Part shown: piece after piece, positions 6,757 to 16,095 of the stretch
Numbering within the stretch: position 1 is the stretch's first letter
Layout of the letters: each line of letters starts with the position of its first letter
Source: Gammaproteobacteria bacterium
GTDB taxonomy: Bacteria > Pseudomonadota > Gammaproteobacteria > Pseudomonadales > Azotimanducaceae
Assembly: GCA_026705345.1 (NCBI GenBank)
Contig: JAPPAV010000107.1
Span: 1-64,000, forward strand
Reading direction: 5' to 3'
Length of the DNA stretch: 64,000 bases
Made by a program: the position numbers and the translations under genes
Notes under the pieces: model-generated
Told to the model about the DNA's origin: nothing
Seen by the model: the letters and a program-made list of their open reading frames with translations, nothing else
Database searches by the model: none

Positions 6757-9180
6757 TCATCGGCCAAACCGGTAGCGGAGCTTGACGAGGAGGGCTTCGC
6801 GCTGCGGCTCGCCAAAGGCATCGTCTAGGAGGTCGGTGAAACTCTTGCGCCTGGACGGCTCGAACAGCGAGGCGTTGCGGCTGTAGACCACGTAGAGATC
6901 CGAGAGCGGGGCGATCTGCCAGCGGTAGCGGACCTGGACGGTCATCCGGCTGATCGCGAACCGATTGGTTGCGGTGCCGCTCGGCACCAGGTTGCCGTCC
7001 CGGTCCATCATCAATCGCTTTGCCCCGTATGCCTTGAGCCCCGTCCACTCGGTCTGGATCCGCAACTGTTGACGCGCGGTGAAGAACGCATCGAATCGAA
7101 GGCGTGGGGACCATTGCTCGGTCTGGAATGCCTCGAAGTGGCGATCGTGCTGCCAGAGCACCCAGGCGTCGCGGTTGATGTAGATGAGCCCCGGAGAGAT
7201 CGTCAGCCGAGGGACCGGCCGCCACGTCGTGCCGATGTTGGCTTCGAAGAACCACCCCCCCTCGGGCTCGGTGCGGGCCTGGCCGCCGATGAAGGAGTAG
7301 AGACGCTTGGATGTATCGCTTCCCCAGCTAGCCAGGATCCCGGCATGGCGTTTCACGCGGTAGTCGCCGTTGCCGCGGCTGTTTCGATCGTCCCAGCGCT
7401 CGGGTCTGAAAACGCCCCGCAGGGTGGCACGCGTGTTGTTCTGGAAGGACCAGTGTCTCGCCGTGTCGACCGCGTTGCCGATCCGGCGACCGCTGCCGTT
7501 GAAGTCGGCAAACATCGAGAACTGGGTGAACACCTCGCGGAATCGTTCGGATTGGTGGTCTTGACGTTCGAAGCTGTACGAGACCCCGCGGAAGTCGTTG
7601 CGCCAGATGAAGCCGGCGTCGTTTAGGTCGAGTTCGTCGTCGTAGTAGTCCGTGCGGAGAACATGCGTATCGCCGCGGCGAGGAGCCCATCGGAGTTGGC
7701 CGATAGCACCGGCGCCGTTGCCCTCCGGCACATCGCTAAGGAACAGCCGCCCGTCCCAAGTCCACTTCGCGTCCACGGTGCGGTAGTGGCCGTCGATGCC
7801 ATGCGTGACGGCACGCCGGGCCGGGTGGTCGACCAGGGTCCCCATCCAGCCGATGGCGCGGCGAGCGCCGCCCGCGGTGTTTTCGTGCTGCCAACGCATC
7901 ACGCCGAACCTGCGTCCGGCGGCCTCGATGCTGCCGTCGGCGGAGCGGAGCGCGAGCTTGGTATCGTCCTCGGCGACGCCAAGCGCTCCCCACCGCCAGT
8001 TGCCGAGTTGGCCGATTCCCTTGGCGGCGAAGAGGAGGTCCACGGGTTTGCCGGCGTCGTATGGATCGAAGGCGATACCGGGCCCGTAGTCCGGTCCACC
8101 GCGGCGGGATCCGACGGACGAGCCGATGCGCCGCGTGTGAAGCAGGTCTGGTCCGAATACGCCGCTGCGGAAGACCTCCTGATTCTCGGTGAAGAACAGC
8201 CGCTTCTCCTCGAAGAAGGTCTCGTAGGCGGAGAGGTTGACGATGATGTCGTCGGCTTCGACCTGACCGAAATCGGGGTTCACGGCGGCGTTGAGGAGGA
8301 ACGCCGTGGAAGGTCGCCAGAACACATCGACACCGGCTCTTTGCTCCTGGTGGTCTCGGGCGATGTCGGAGAAGTGCGTGGCGTAGGGGAAGACGCTGAT
8401 CTGCTGGCGGGGCGCGACTCCTTCGAAGACCATCGGCTGGAACGCCGAGATGAACTTCGGCTGGATCCACGACAGGCCGGGCCATGCCCAACGCTCGTTG
8501 ATCGCGGCCAGGTCGCGGGTGATCAAGAGCCCCATTCGACGGCGCCCATCTGCGGCTGGCATGTCGATCATCGACCATGGCAGGAACATCTCCACTGTCC
8601 AGCCGTCGTCGGCTTCATTGGTCTCCCCGCGCCACGGACCATCCCAATTGCTGCTGAACCGGCGCTCGGGCATGAGATGCCCGTCGGCCAGGGTGCCGCC
8701 GAGCACCACCATGAACCAGTACCCGTAGCGACCGTCGCCGGAACTGTCGATCATGACCTGGTAGGCGTCGCCCGTTCCCCAGCCGTCGCGACCGGCGAGT
8801 CTTGGCGTCAGCGAGTCCGTCGGTTGCTCGTTCCAAGCGCCGAAGTACATGCCCCGTTCGGTGTAGAAGATGAACGTCTGCGTCCGAAACCGGCCGGTGC
8901 CGCCCCGGTCGGGCCGGATGAGCGTCATCCGATCATAGGCGGGCACCTCGGCCCAAATGGCATCGTCCAGTTTGCCGTCGAGACGGATTGCGGCTTTGGC
9001 TTCCGAGAAGCGGGGGATGGCGAGCGGTGCCTCGACGGAAGCGGTGCCACCCCCGGTGTGAAGAAGACTGCCCGTTATCGAAGGCTCGGCCGCACCCAGG
9101 TCGCCAATGCTCGCAAGCAGGACAGTCACGGTGAGCCTCAAGAGCGAATACCGGGTGCGCTCCGTCATACCTTCGAGCAT
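6757..9180 (-). CDS. secreted/outer-membrane DUF5916 protein with CBM9-like domain
   Basis: 807 residues. A signal peptide (LLRLTVTVLLASIGDLGAAE) is followed by a CBM9-like carbohydrate-binding domain at about residues 55-235 (IRLDGKLDDAIWAEVP, VEMFLPWSMI). Then comes a DUF5916 region (VNPDFGQVEADD, FFEEKRLFFTEN) and a long beta-strand-rich C-terminus ending KLRYRFGR, consistent with an outer-membrane barrel. Such proteins are usually found near TonB receptors or glycan-use genes, but no enzymatic role is established. An alternative start is Met5 at 9168. The neighbouring aldo/keto reductase is divergent. Confidence 0.85.
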   Translation of the reverse strand: MLEGMTERTRYSLLRLTVTVLLASIGDLGAAEPSITGSLLHTGGGTASVEAPLAIPRFSEAKAAIRLDGKLDDAIWAEVPAYDRMTLIRPDRGGTGRFRTQTFIFYTERGMYFGAWNEQPTDSLTPRLAGRDGWGTGDAYQVMIDSSGDGRYGYWFMVVLGGTLADGHLMPERRFSSNWDGPWRGETNEADDGWTVEMFLPWSMIDMPAADGRRRMGLLITRDLAAINERWAWPGLSWIQPKFISAFQPMVFEGVAPRQQISVFPYATHFSDIARDHQEQRAGVDVFWRPSTAFLLNAAVNPDFGQVEADDIIVNLSAYETFFEEKRLFFTENQEVFRSGVFGPDLLHTRRIGSSVGSRRGGPDYGPGIAFDPYDAGKPVDLLFAAKGIGQLGNWRWGALGVAEDDTKLALRSADGSIEAAGRRFGVMRWQHENTAGGARRAIGWMGTLVDHPARRAVTHGIDGHYRTVDAKWTWDGRLFLSDVPEGNGAGAIGQLRWAPRRGDTHVLRTDYYDDELDLNDAGFIWRNDFRGVSYSFERQDHQSERFREVFTQFSMFADFNGSGRRIGNAVDTARHWSFQNNTRATLRGVFRPERWDDRNSRGNGDYRVKRHAGILASWGSDTSKRLYSFIGGQARTEPEGGWFFEANIGTTWRPVPRLTISPGLIYINRDAWVLWQHDRHFEAFQTEQWSPRLRFDAFFTARQQLRIQTEWTGLKAYGAKRLMMDRDGNLVPSGTATNRFAISRMTVQVRYRWQIAPLSDLYVVYSRNASLFEPSRRKSFTDLLDDAFGEPQREALLVKLRYRFGR

Positions 9181-9284
9181 AGCGCGGGCGTGCGCGCGGG
9201 TTAACCGGGGAGGCGGCGTCGAATCTCGAGGTTAAGCCGACACGTTGATCGCGTATGCTTCTCGGAGCATTCTCGGGAGACGCG

Positions 9285-10286
9285 ATGCATATGATCGCTA
9301 CACGCAAACTCGGTGCCACCGACATCGAGGTCACCGAACTCAGCTTCGGCGGCGCACCGCTCGGTGCGGTGGGGGACCGCATTACCGACGACCAGGCCAG
9401 CGCCATCATGCATCGCGCCCGTGAAGGCGGCATTCGCTACTTCGACACGGCACCGCTATATGGCCACGGTCTGAGCGAGAAGCGTCTCGGGCGGGTGTTG
9501 CGTGAACTACCAAGGGACGACTTCGTGCTGTCAACGAAGGTAGGCCGATTGCTGGTGCCGGAATCCGAAGGCGAGCGTTTCGAGGGAATGCGGGATGCCG
9601 AACCGGTCGCCATCCGCTACGACTATTCCTTCGATGCCGTCCGGCGTTCCCTCGAAGCAAGTCTCGAGCGCCTCGGTCTCGACCGCGTCGACGTCCTGCT
9701 CTGTCACGACATCGACATCTGGACCCACGGCGACGCCCAGCCGGGAATCTTCCAGGCGGCGAAGAACGGCGCGCTGCCGGCATTAGCCGAACTCCGCGAG
9801 CAAGGTGTCGTGCGCGCCATCGGACTCGGCGTCAACGAGTGGCGGGTGTGCAGCCAGGTCATGGATCTGATGCAGGTGGACTGCTTCCTGCTGGCCGGCC
9901 GCTTCACACTTCTGGAACAGGAACCCTTAGCCGAATTCCTGCCCCAGTGCCGGGAACACCGGGTGTCGATCATCATCGGCGGTCCGTACAACTCGGGGAT
10001 ACTCGCGACGGACGAGCGGCGTTTCGCCACCTACGACTACAAGCCGGCACCGGAGCACTTGTGGCAGCGTGCCCAGGCCATTCGCCGGATGTGCGAGTCC
10101 CACGGCGTCGACCCGCGCGCCGCGGCGCTGCAGTATCCGCTGCGGCATCCGGCGGTGGCGGCGGTAATTCCGGGCGTTCGGGCGATCGACGAGATGGAGA
10201 CGAACCTCGATCTCTTCGCGACCGAGATACCGGACGCGCTCTGGCGAGACCTCGCCGACGCAGAGCTTGCCCGGGCGATCGACTGA
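9285..10286 (+). CDS. aldo/keto reductase (D-threo-aldose 1-dehydrogenase-like)
   Basis: About 333 residues, an NAD(P)-dependent oxidoreductase of the aldo/keto reductase superfamily. The catalytic set is visible: Asp and Tyr in RYFDTAPLYGHG, Lys in LSTKVGRL and His in LLCHDIDIW. The sequence resembles bacterial L-fucose/D-threo-aldose dehydrogenases, which oxidise sugars at C1, although the true substrate is unknown. A GGGAGA ribosome site at 9275-9280 favours ATG 9285 or 9291 over the upstream in-frame ATG at 9255. The DM13 gene follows after 2 nt, so the two are probably co-transcribed. Confidence 0.9.
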   Translation: MHMIATRKLGATDIEVTELSFGGAPLGAVGDRITDDQASAIMHRAREGGIRYFDTAPLYGHGLSEKRLGRVLRELPRDDFVLSTKVGRLLVPESEGERFEGMRDAEPVAIRYDYSFDAVRRSLEASLERLGLDRVDVLLCHDIDIWTHGDAQPGIFQAAKNGALPALAELREQGVVRAIGLGVNEWRVCSQVMDLMQVDCFLLAGRFTLLEQEPLAEFLPQCREHRVSIIIGGPYNSGILATDERRFATYDYKPAPEHLWQRAQAIRRMCESHGVDPRAAALQYPLRHPAVAAVIPGVRAIDEMETNLDLFATEIPDALWRDLADAELARAID

Positions 10287-10288
10287 CC

Positions 10289-10774
10289 ATGCAACGGTTG
10301 ATCGTCGGATTCGTGGTGGGCGGGGTTCTCGGCACGGGTTTCGGTTTCGCGGTGGGAATCCTGATGTTCCCCTACCTGTTCCCGCCGCCGGAAGTGAACG
10401 AGCCGCTCCTCGGCAAGACGGAACGGGAGGCGGTAGCGCATGCGACCTTCATCCACGCCAATCCCGCGGATCCGATCCACTACGGGCGCGGTCGGGCGAC
10501 CCTGTACGACGACCTCGTTCGCCTGGAGCCGGACTTCGAGGTGGGCCCGGGACCGAAGTTCCACGTCTACCTGGTGCCGTTGTCCGAAGTCACCCCCGAC
10601 ACGAAGGTGGAACGGACGATGTTCGTCGACCTGGGTCGCCTCAAGTCGTTTGCGGGAAGCCAGAACTACCCGATTCCGGAGGGCATCGACTTGGCCGACT
10701 TCCGTTCGGTCGTGATCTGGTGCGAACAGTTTAACGTCCTCATCTCGCCGGCCGCGATCTCATTTGCCGAGTAA
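10289..10774 (+). CDS. DM13 domain membrane-anchored protein
   Basis: 161 residues with an N-terminal membrane anchor (LIVGFVVGGVLGTGFGFAVG) and a DM13 domain: AHATFIHANPADPIHYGRG, LEPDFEVGPGPKFHVYLVP, YPIPEGIDLADFRSVVIWC, FNVLISPA. The conserved Cys in VIWCEQF is present. DM13 domains are proposed to take part in redox or electron transfer in the periplasm, but their biochemistry is not settled. ATG 10289 comes 2 nt after the aldo/keto reductase stop. The 3' end overlaps the convergent HAD gene by 15 nt. Confidence 0.88.
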   Translation: MQRLIVGFVVGGVLGTGFGFAVGILMFPYLFPPPEVNEPLLGKTEREAVAHATFIHANPADPIHYGRGRATLYDDLVRLEPDFEVGPGPKFHVYLVPLSEVTPDTKVERTMFVDLGRLKSFAGSQNYPIPEGIDLADFRSVVIWCEQFNVLISPAAISFAE

Positions 10775-11401
10775 TCCGCGCAGAATGGCGAGGGTTTCCG
10801 CCGGCGTCCTGACCAGGCGAGCATCGAGACCCGCGGCCTGTCCGCCCGCTACGTTTTCCGCGTTGTCGTCGACGAACAGGATGTCCGCCGGCGCGACGGC
10901 GATGTCGTCGGCGACCGCAAGATACGATTCGACGTGCGGTTTCCGAAGGCCGATTTCCCAGGACGTGTAGATCTTCCGGACCGGGGCGAGCGCGCTGGCG
11001 AATCTCGATTGCCAGGCTGCTTGGTGCACGGGATTCGTGTTCGAGAAGACGTAGAGCGGTAGCGCCGACGCGACCATGGGCAATATCCCGGCAACGTCCT
11101 CGAAGAGACTGCGCAGCAGTTCGTTCCAGCCTGTTCGCCACTCCACGCGGGTCAGCGAGATGCCGAGTCGTCGCGACAGGTTTTCAAGGTACTCGTCGAA
11201 GTCGATCGCACCCACCTCGAAAGCCTTATAGGCGTCGTCGACGGCCCACCGGGCGGCGATCGCGCCGACGTCGACACCGGCTGCTCGCGCCCAGGAAACG
11301 AAGCAGGCGCGCGGGTCGATGTCCACGATGACGCCGCCGAGGTCGAGCAGGACCGCATGCGGGCGGGACGCCTCGGGCAATGCGGCGGCGCGACTTGCCA
11401 T
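10760..11401 (-). CDS. HAD-family hydrolase (subfamily IA)
   Basis: 213 residues. Motif I is LLDLGGVIVDID with nucleophile Asp20. As in many HAD-IA proteins of the DLGGV type, the second acid/base Asp is replaced by Gly, so phosphatase activity on small substrates cannot be assumed. Motif II is VFSNTN, motif III Lys in LRKPHVES and motif IV FVDDNAENV. This is a cytosolic phosphatase-like enzyme of unknown substrate. It overlaps the end of the DM13 gene and is divergent from the TPR gene across 76 nt. Confidence 0.88.
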   Translation of the reverse strand: MASRAAALPEASRPHAVLLDLGGVIVDIDPRACFVSWARAAGVDVGAIAARWAVDDAYKAFEVGAIDFDEYLENLSRRLGISLTRVEWRTGWNELLRSLFEDVAGILPMVASALPLYVFSNTNPVHQAAWQSRFASALAPVRKIYTSWEIGLRKPHVESYLAVADDIAVAPADILFVDDNAENVAGGQAAGLDARLVRTPAETLAILRGLLGK

Positions 11402-11477
11402 GATGTGTTCCGATGAACAGGTGAGGGCGACGTATCATAGTGCTCGAACCAAGAACAACCAGTCGATCGAACCACCC

Positions 11478-12830
11478 ATGTACCAGGATCGCTTCGGTCA
11501 ACGAATCACGACGCAATCGACGCGGGCGGTCGAACTCTACGACGACGCGGTTGAGAAGATGTTCGCCCTGCAGCCGGGTAGTGGCGCCCTGATCGACGAA
11601 GCCCTCGACCTCGACCCGGCGTTCGCATTGGGGCATTGCGCCAAGGCCCGGGCATTGGCGGGCAGAGGCGACAACGCCCAAGCGCGTGCCTACGCGGCGC
11701 GCGGCCGGGACCTCGCGGCGAATCTGCCGGAACGCGAGCGCCGCCACGCCCAGATCGTCTCCCTCGTCTTCCATGGCGATTCGATGGTGGCTCTCGACGC
11801 CGTGCGCGAACATGCCTCGGCGTATCCGCGCGACGCCGTACCGCTATCCTTCGCGGTGGGCGTCTACGGGCTGTTCGGCTTCGGCGGCTTCAACGACTTC
11901 CGAGAGCGGCAGGTTGCGCTTCTGGATGCCGTTGCCCATGCCTACGGCGAAGACGACTGGTGGTTCCTCGCATCGTACGGCTGGGCGCTAGTCGAGGCGG
12001 GGCGAAGCGATGAAGGCATCCCGATGCTCGACCGGGCGTTGACGTTGCGTCCCGACAACGCCAACGCCGTGCATGGCCGGGCACACGGCTACTACGAACA
12101 GGGCGCCGCACAAGAGGGCGAAGCGTTCATCGAGGCTTGGCTGCCCGGATACGATCGCAGCGCCATTCTGTATGCGCACCTGGCTTGGCATCAGGCGCTG
12201 TTCGCGTTGCAGCGCGGCGACGCGGATCGAGCTCAAGTGATCTACCAGGACAGTATCCGACCCGCCGTGTCGCAGACCTTGCCCATGTTCACGGTGATCG
12301 ATTGCGCGTCGTTTCTTCTGCGAGCCTCAATTGCCGGCTGCGAACTCGAGGCCCAACAGTGGGAGGAGGTTCTTCGCCTGGTCCAAGAGCGGTTCTCGAA
12401 GCCCGGCATCCCTTTCGTCAACACGCACCTCGCAATGGCCTACGCGGGCGTCGACGATCACGACGCGATCGAGCGCCTCGAACAGGGCGTCGCGACGCTC
12501 CTCGACGAAGGCAAGCAGCCGTCCGGATCCGTGGTTGCGGACCTTTGCTCGGGGATCGCCGCGTTTGGCAGCGGTCGGTACCGGGACGCCGCGAAGGTCT
12601 TTCTTCGGGCGATGCCGGAACTGGCGCGCCTCGGCGGAAGCAACGCGCAGCGCGACGTGTTCATCGACCTGGCGGTTTCGGCCAGCGTACGTGCAGGGGA
12701 CTTCGAAGCGGCGCGGGAGGTCGCGAAAGAGCGGTGGACCCGGCGGGCTGGGCACCTCGACGATGCGTGGCTCGGCCGGCAGTGCGGCGGCGCGACCCGC
12801 GTCACTTCAGCGCAAACGTCGTTGCCGTAA
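11478..12830 (+). CDS. tetratricopeptide repeat protein, TTC38-like
   Basis: 450 residues, all-helical, with TPR-like units throughout (ALDLDPAFALGHCAKARALAGRGD, LVEAGRSDEGIPMLDRALTLRPDN, YEQGAAQEG). The overall organisation resembles the TTC38 family, long proteins with degenerate TPRs found in animals and bacteria. No signal peptide is seen, so it is cytosolic. ATG 11478 is chosen because upstream in-frame codons overlap the divergent HAD gene. The 3' end overlaps the convergent GH51 gene by 29 nt. Function unknown; probably a protein-interaction scaffold. Confidence 0.8.
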   Translation: MYQDRFGQRITTQSTRAVELYDDAVEKMFALQPGSGALIDEALDLDPAFALGHCAKARALAGRGDNAQARAYAARGRDLAANLPERERRHAQIVSLVFHGDSMVALDAVREHASAYPRDAVPLSFAVGVYGLFGFGGFNDFRERQVALLDAVAHAYGEDDWWFLASYGWALVEAGRSDEGIPMLDRALTLRPDNANAVHGRAHGYYEQGAAQEGEAFIEAWLPGYDRSAILYAHLAWHQALFALQRGDADRAQVIYQDSIRPAVSQTLPMFTVIDCASFLLRASIAGCELEAQQWEEVLRLVQERFSKPGIPFVNTHLAMAYAGVDDHDAIERLEQGVATLLDEGKQPSGSVVADLCSGIAAFGSGRYRDAAKVFLRAMPELARLGGSNAQRDVFIDLAVSASVRAGDFEAAREVAKERWTRRAGHLDDAWLGRQCGGATRVTSAQTSLP

Positions 12831-14283
12831 GCGAGTGCGGCGGCAGAACCGCCTCGGCCGAACCCTGGACGACCCAGCCGTCGAAGGGTGCGGGGGAAAC
12901 ACGGTCGGGCGCATCGAAGTCGTTCTCCGAGCGCAACTCGGCATGGAGTATCTCGGCGTCGACCACCTTCGCGATCGGTCGGTCAAGCTCGACGGATAGC
13001 CGCATGTCCTCGTCGAGGCTTCGATTCACTGCGAACACGTGCGCCCGGTCGCCGTCGAGCATGGCGGCGTGGTCGAGACAGGCCACCTCCCCGTAGCGTT
13101 CGCTCGTGTAGCGCGGGCCGAGGACGGCACCGCGGAGCGACACGCCGGTCTTGCGCCTCGAGATCATCCGGAAGGCGTGGAAGATCGTCTGCTTGAACAA
13201 TTCGTCGCCGCGGGTCATCACCGGACCGATGACGTTCACCAGCTGCGCGAGGTTGGCGATCTTCACGCAGTCCGCGTGGCGGATGAAGCTCATCAGGAAC
13301 ATCGCGACGACCAGGGCGTCTTCGAGGTTGTAGCGTTCCTCCAGGAGCGGGGGCGCGAAGGTTCCCCGGCCGCCGCCCTGGCCCCTCGCGCGGTACCAGA
13401 CATTCCACTCGTCGAAGCAAAGCCAGGCGCGGCCCGAAGCGCGCCGCTGCTCGGCGACCAGGCGCGTACAGGCATCGACCGCTTCGATCTGCTTGTCGAT
13501 GCTGTTCGAAATCGCGAGGTAGTCGGCACTGTTGCCGTCCCGGTTGCCGACGTAGCGGTGCAGGCTGACGTAGTCGGCGAGATCGCCGAGGTGTTCGAGC
13601 ACCTGGCGATCCCACTCAAGGAACGTAGGCATTTGGCTCCCGGAGGAACCGCAGGCAACGGTAGCGATGGACGCGTCGCAGTCCTTCATCATCTTCGCGG
13701 CCTGCTGGGCGCGGATCGCGTATTGGTCGGCGGGCACGTGCCCGAGTTGCCAGGGGCCGTCCATCTCGTTGCCGAGGCACCAGATCGGCACGCCGAAGGG
13801 CTCGGCGCTGCCGTTGGTGGCGCGTTCGTCGGCGTATCGGGTGCCAATGGGCGCGTTGCAGTATTCGACCCAATCCCGCGCCTCCTCCGGGGAGCCGGTG
13901 CCGAGATTGACGGCGATCATCGGTTGCCAGCCGACCTGGCGGCAGAGCTTGACGAACTCGTCCGTGCCGAAGGTGTTGGGCTCGATCGACTGCCAGGCCA
14001 GTTCGCGCACCGTCGGCCTCGATTCCTTCGGACCGACGCCGTCGCGCCAGTGGTAACCGGAGACGAAATTGCCGCCGGGGTACCGCACGATGGTCATCTC
14101 GAGTTCGCGCAAGGCCTCGATCACGTCCTGGCGCAAGCCATCGCCATCCGCATGGGCGGAGTCCGGATCGTAGACGCCGGTGTAGATCGAGCGACCGAGG
14201 TGCTCCAGGAATCCGCCAAAGATCAGGGGGCTGACTTCGCCGATGGGAAACCGGGTGTGGAGAACGAGCGTCGTGCGGGCCAT
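12802..14283 (-). CDS. abfA: alpha-L-arabinofuranosidase, GH51
   Basis: 493 residues, full length for family GH51. It releases terminal L-arabinofuranose from arabinan or arabinoxylan oligosaccharides. The TIM barrel carries the acid/base Glu173 in WCLGNEMDGPW and the nucleophile Glu292 in CFDEWNVW, plus the FGGFLEHLGRSIYTGVYDP start typical of the family. The C-terminal beta-domain ends LTATTFALK. There is no signal peptide, so it acts inside the cell on imported oligosaccharides. It stands alone, with no transporter or other glycosidase adjacent. Confidence 0.95.
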   Translation of the reverse strand: MARTTLVLHTRFPIGEVSPLIFGGFLEHLGRSIYTGVYDPDSAHADGDGLRQDVIEALRELEMTIVRYPGGNFVSGYHWRDGVGPKESRPTVRELAWQSIEPNTFGTDEFVKLCRQVGWQPMIAVNLGTGSPEEARDWVEYCNAPIGTRYADERATNGSAEPFGVPIWCLGNEMDGPWQLGHVPADQYAIRAQQAAKMMKDCDASIATVACGSSGSQMPTFLEWDRQVLEHLGDLADYVSLHRYVGNRDGNSADYLAISNSIDKQIEAVDACTRLVAEQRRASGRAWLCFDEWNVWYRARGQGGGRGTFAPPLLEERYNLEDALVVAMFLMSFIRHADCVKIANLAQLVNVIGPVMTRGDELFKQTIFHAFRMISRRKTGVSLRGAVLGPRYTSERYGEVACLDHAAMLDGDRAHVFAVNRSLDEDMRLSVELDRPIAKVVDAEILHAELRSENDFDAPDRVSPAPFDGWVVQGSAEAVLPPHSLTATTFALK

Positions 14284-14428
14284 GGATCCTCAACGGCAGC
14301 GGGGTCGGATGAACAGTGTGGCACAACAACGTCCCGCGCTCCCCTGTTCGTGCAAGGGCAAACGAGCGGTTGACCCCGTAGGGGTGTCGACGGAGACTGA
14401 TTGCCGCCTTCGTGTTGGGCTCTTCTTG

Positions 14429-15964
14429 GTGTCTCGACGGTTGTCCATCGTTGTGCTCGCCATGTCGGTGGTCCTGCTGTCGACGTACTCCCCGGCCACC
14501 GAACGACAAAGCCTGCCGGAAGGTTTCTCCTTGGCGGATCCGATTTGGCTAGAAGACGAAATCGGTTCCACGCTGTGCCGACGTGTGTATTTCGCGGGTC
14601 GGCCGCTGGGTTTGGTCGGGCACATGATTCCCGCCCGTGCGGGCGACAGCATCGTGTTCGAAGAGTGTAGGGAATACGCACCCGGGCGCGGCGGCGGAAT
14701 CGGATGGTTCGTATCGACACCGCGAGATCCGGTGTTCCAACGCCTGGAATTGGAGGGCCTCGGCCCTTTTTCGAACCCGTCCGCCTGCGGGTCCCAAATC
14801 GCCTATTGGGGATCGGAAGAGATACCGAACGACACGACCTACAAGCTCTATTCGGCCTACGTTGCCGACATCCCTTCGAGGCAGGTCCGTTGCCGGCAGG
14901 TTCTGGGGCGCGCATGGATGGGGACGGACTTCAAGGGGCATTCACCGTATCCCCGTTGGGCCGAGGACTGCTCGACGTTGCTGATGGACGATGACCGCTA
15001 CTTCCACCCGGTGCGGCTCGCGCTTGTTCCCTCCCCGCCCACCCCGGGCAAGACCGATCGGCCGTCCGCCCAGGGACCGCAGCGTGTACCGGGCATCGTT
15101 GGTGCCCCGTGTACGCTCGATCCCTTGGACGTCATCTATGTGGACGACGATGCCCGGCCCCGCGGCGACGGCTCGATCTGGTCCCCGTTTCGCACCATCG
15201 GGGCGGCCCTGCGCCTCAGGAAACCCGGCGATACGATACGACTGCTGCCCGGACACTACGACCAACCCCTGGAGCTTGTGGGCGACGTGACCATCCGAGG
15301 ATCGGGTGCGGATTGGACGGTGGTTGCCGGTGAGGCCTACCGGGGCCTTGCCGTTGCGCCGTTCGACGAGCTCGGCAATGTTCCATCGTTCGTGGAGCTC
15401 ACGAACTTCGCCTTGAAGGCACCTGCCGGGGAAGACGGGCCGACCTACCCCGACTACGACGCATCGACGCTCTCGGTGTTGCTTAAGATCGTCAACGCGA
15501 TAGACACCCCGGCCTACTCCACGGTCTGGAAGCTGGTTCGTGAATACCCGGGGCTCGCATCGATGCGCTACTACGGATCGCGGTCAGCCAACGGTTCGGG
15601 TGACACGCTGCTCCATCGTGGCGCCTACAAGCTGTTGGAGGGGTTGTCGGAGACGCTGGAGAAGCGCTATCGAACCCACCGCCTCATCGCCGGCGTATTG
15701 GTCGACGCGGGAGCGGACGTCAACGCCTATGGGTCGTCCAACTATGCCGGCGGCGGCGAATCGGGTACGCCCCTGCATGCAGCGGTAACGCGCAATCGAA
15801 TTGCGTTCGCCAAGTTGCTGCTCGACCGAGGTGCCGACGTGAACGCGGTGGACAGCGCGGGACATACGCCGCTCGCGAGGGCCCTCGGCAATCAGGCCAT
15901 GACCGAGCTGCTGTTGTCGTACGGAGCCAACACGATAACGAACGATGAGGCCCCGCCGCCTTAA
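14429..15964 (+). CDS. secreted protein with beta-helix-like segment and ankyrin repeats
   Basis: About 511 residues from GTG 14429, chosen because it directly begins a signal peptide (SRRLSIVVLAMSVVLLSTYSPATE). An in-frame ATG at 14309 would add 40 residues before it. Residues about 25-220 are unrecognised. At about 230-300 comes a DUF1565/pectate-lyase-like opening (VIYVDDDARPRGDGSIWSPF, PGDTIRLLPGHYDQPLEL). Two ankyrin repeats follow near the end (AGVLVDAGADVNAYG, TPLHAAVTRNRIAFAKLLL, DRGADVNAVDSAGHTPLARA). Likely periplasmic or secreted and involved in binding. The true start is uncertain. Confidence 0.65.
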   Translation: MSRRLSIVVLAMSVVLLSTYSPATERQSLPEGFSLADPIWLEDEIGSTLCRRVYFAGRPLGLVGHMIPARAGDSIVFEECREYAPGRGGGIGWFVSTPRDPVFQRLELEGLGPFSNPSACGSQIAYWGSEEIPNDTTYKLYSAYVADIPSRQVRCRQVLGRAWMGTDFKGHSPYPRWAEDCSTLLMDDDRYFHPVRLALVPSPPTPGKTDRPSAQGPQRVPGIVGAPCTLDPLDVIYVDDDARPRGDGSIWSPFRTIGAALRLRKPGDTIRLLPGHYDQPLELVGDVTIRGSGADWTVVAGEAYRGLAVAPFDELGNVPSFVELTNFALKAPAGEDGPTYPDYDASTLSVLLKIVNAIDTPAYSTVWKLVREYPGLASMRYYGSRSANGSGDTLLHRGAYKLLEGLSETLEKRYRTHRLIAGVLVDAGADVNAYGSSNYAGGGESGTPLHAAVTRNRIAFAKLLLDRGADVNAVDSAGHTPLARALGNQAMTELLLSYGANTITNDEAPPP

Positions 15965-16028
15965 CCCCGCGGCGTCATGCTCTTTGCCGCACCGGCCAGC
16001 GATATGGGATGCCGGTTGATTTCACCCA

Positions 16029-16060
16029 AACTCGACTTTACTCATGAGTATTTTAGAGTT
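16029..16060. promoter_or_regulatory. dyad operator with four ACTC/GAGT half sites
   Basis: The centre is a perfect 12-bp palindrome, TACTCATGAGTA (16039-16050). Outside it, AACTC (16029-16033) and GAGTT (16056-16060) are exactly symmetric about the same centre. The result is ACTC at 16030 and 16040 and GAGT at 16046 and 16056, each pair 10 bp apart, one helical turn. It sits 36 nt before the AAA_14 ATPase start in a locally AT-rich stretch, as expected for a promoter/operator. The binding protein is unknown; autoregulation is inferred. Confidence 0.6.
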
Positions 16061-16095
16061 AACGTGATTTTGAACACGCGAGTGGCAGCACACGC

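Noticed and set aside
7663-9204. 513-residue plus-strand frame
   Set aside because: Antisense of the DUF5916 gene; no domain, no ribosome site.
13039-14373. 444-residue plus-strand frame
   Set aside because: Antisense of the GH51 gene, which has both catalytic Glu residues.
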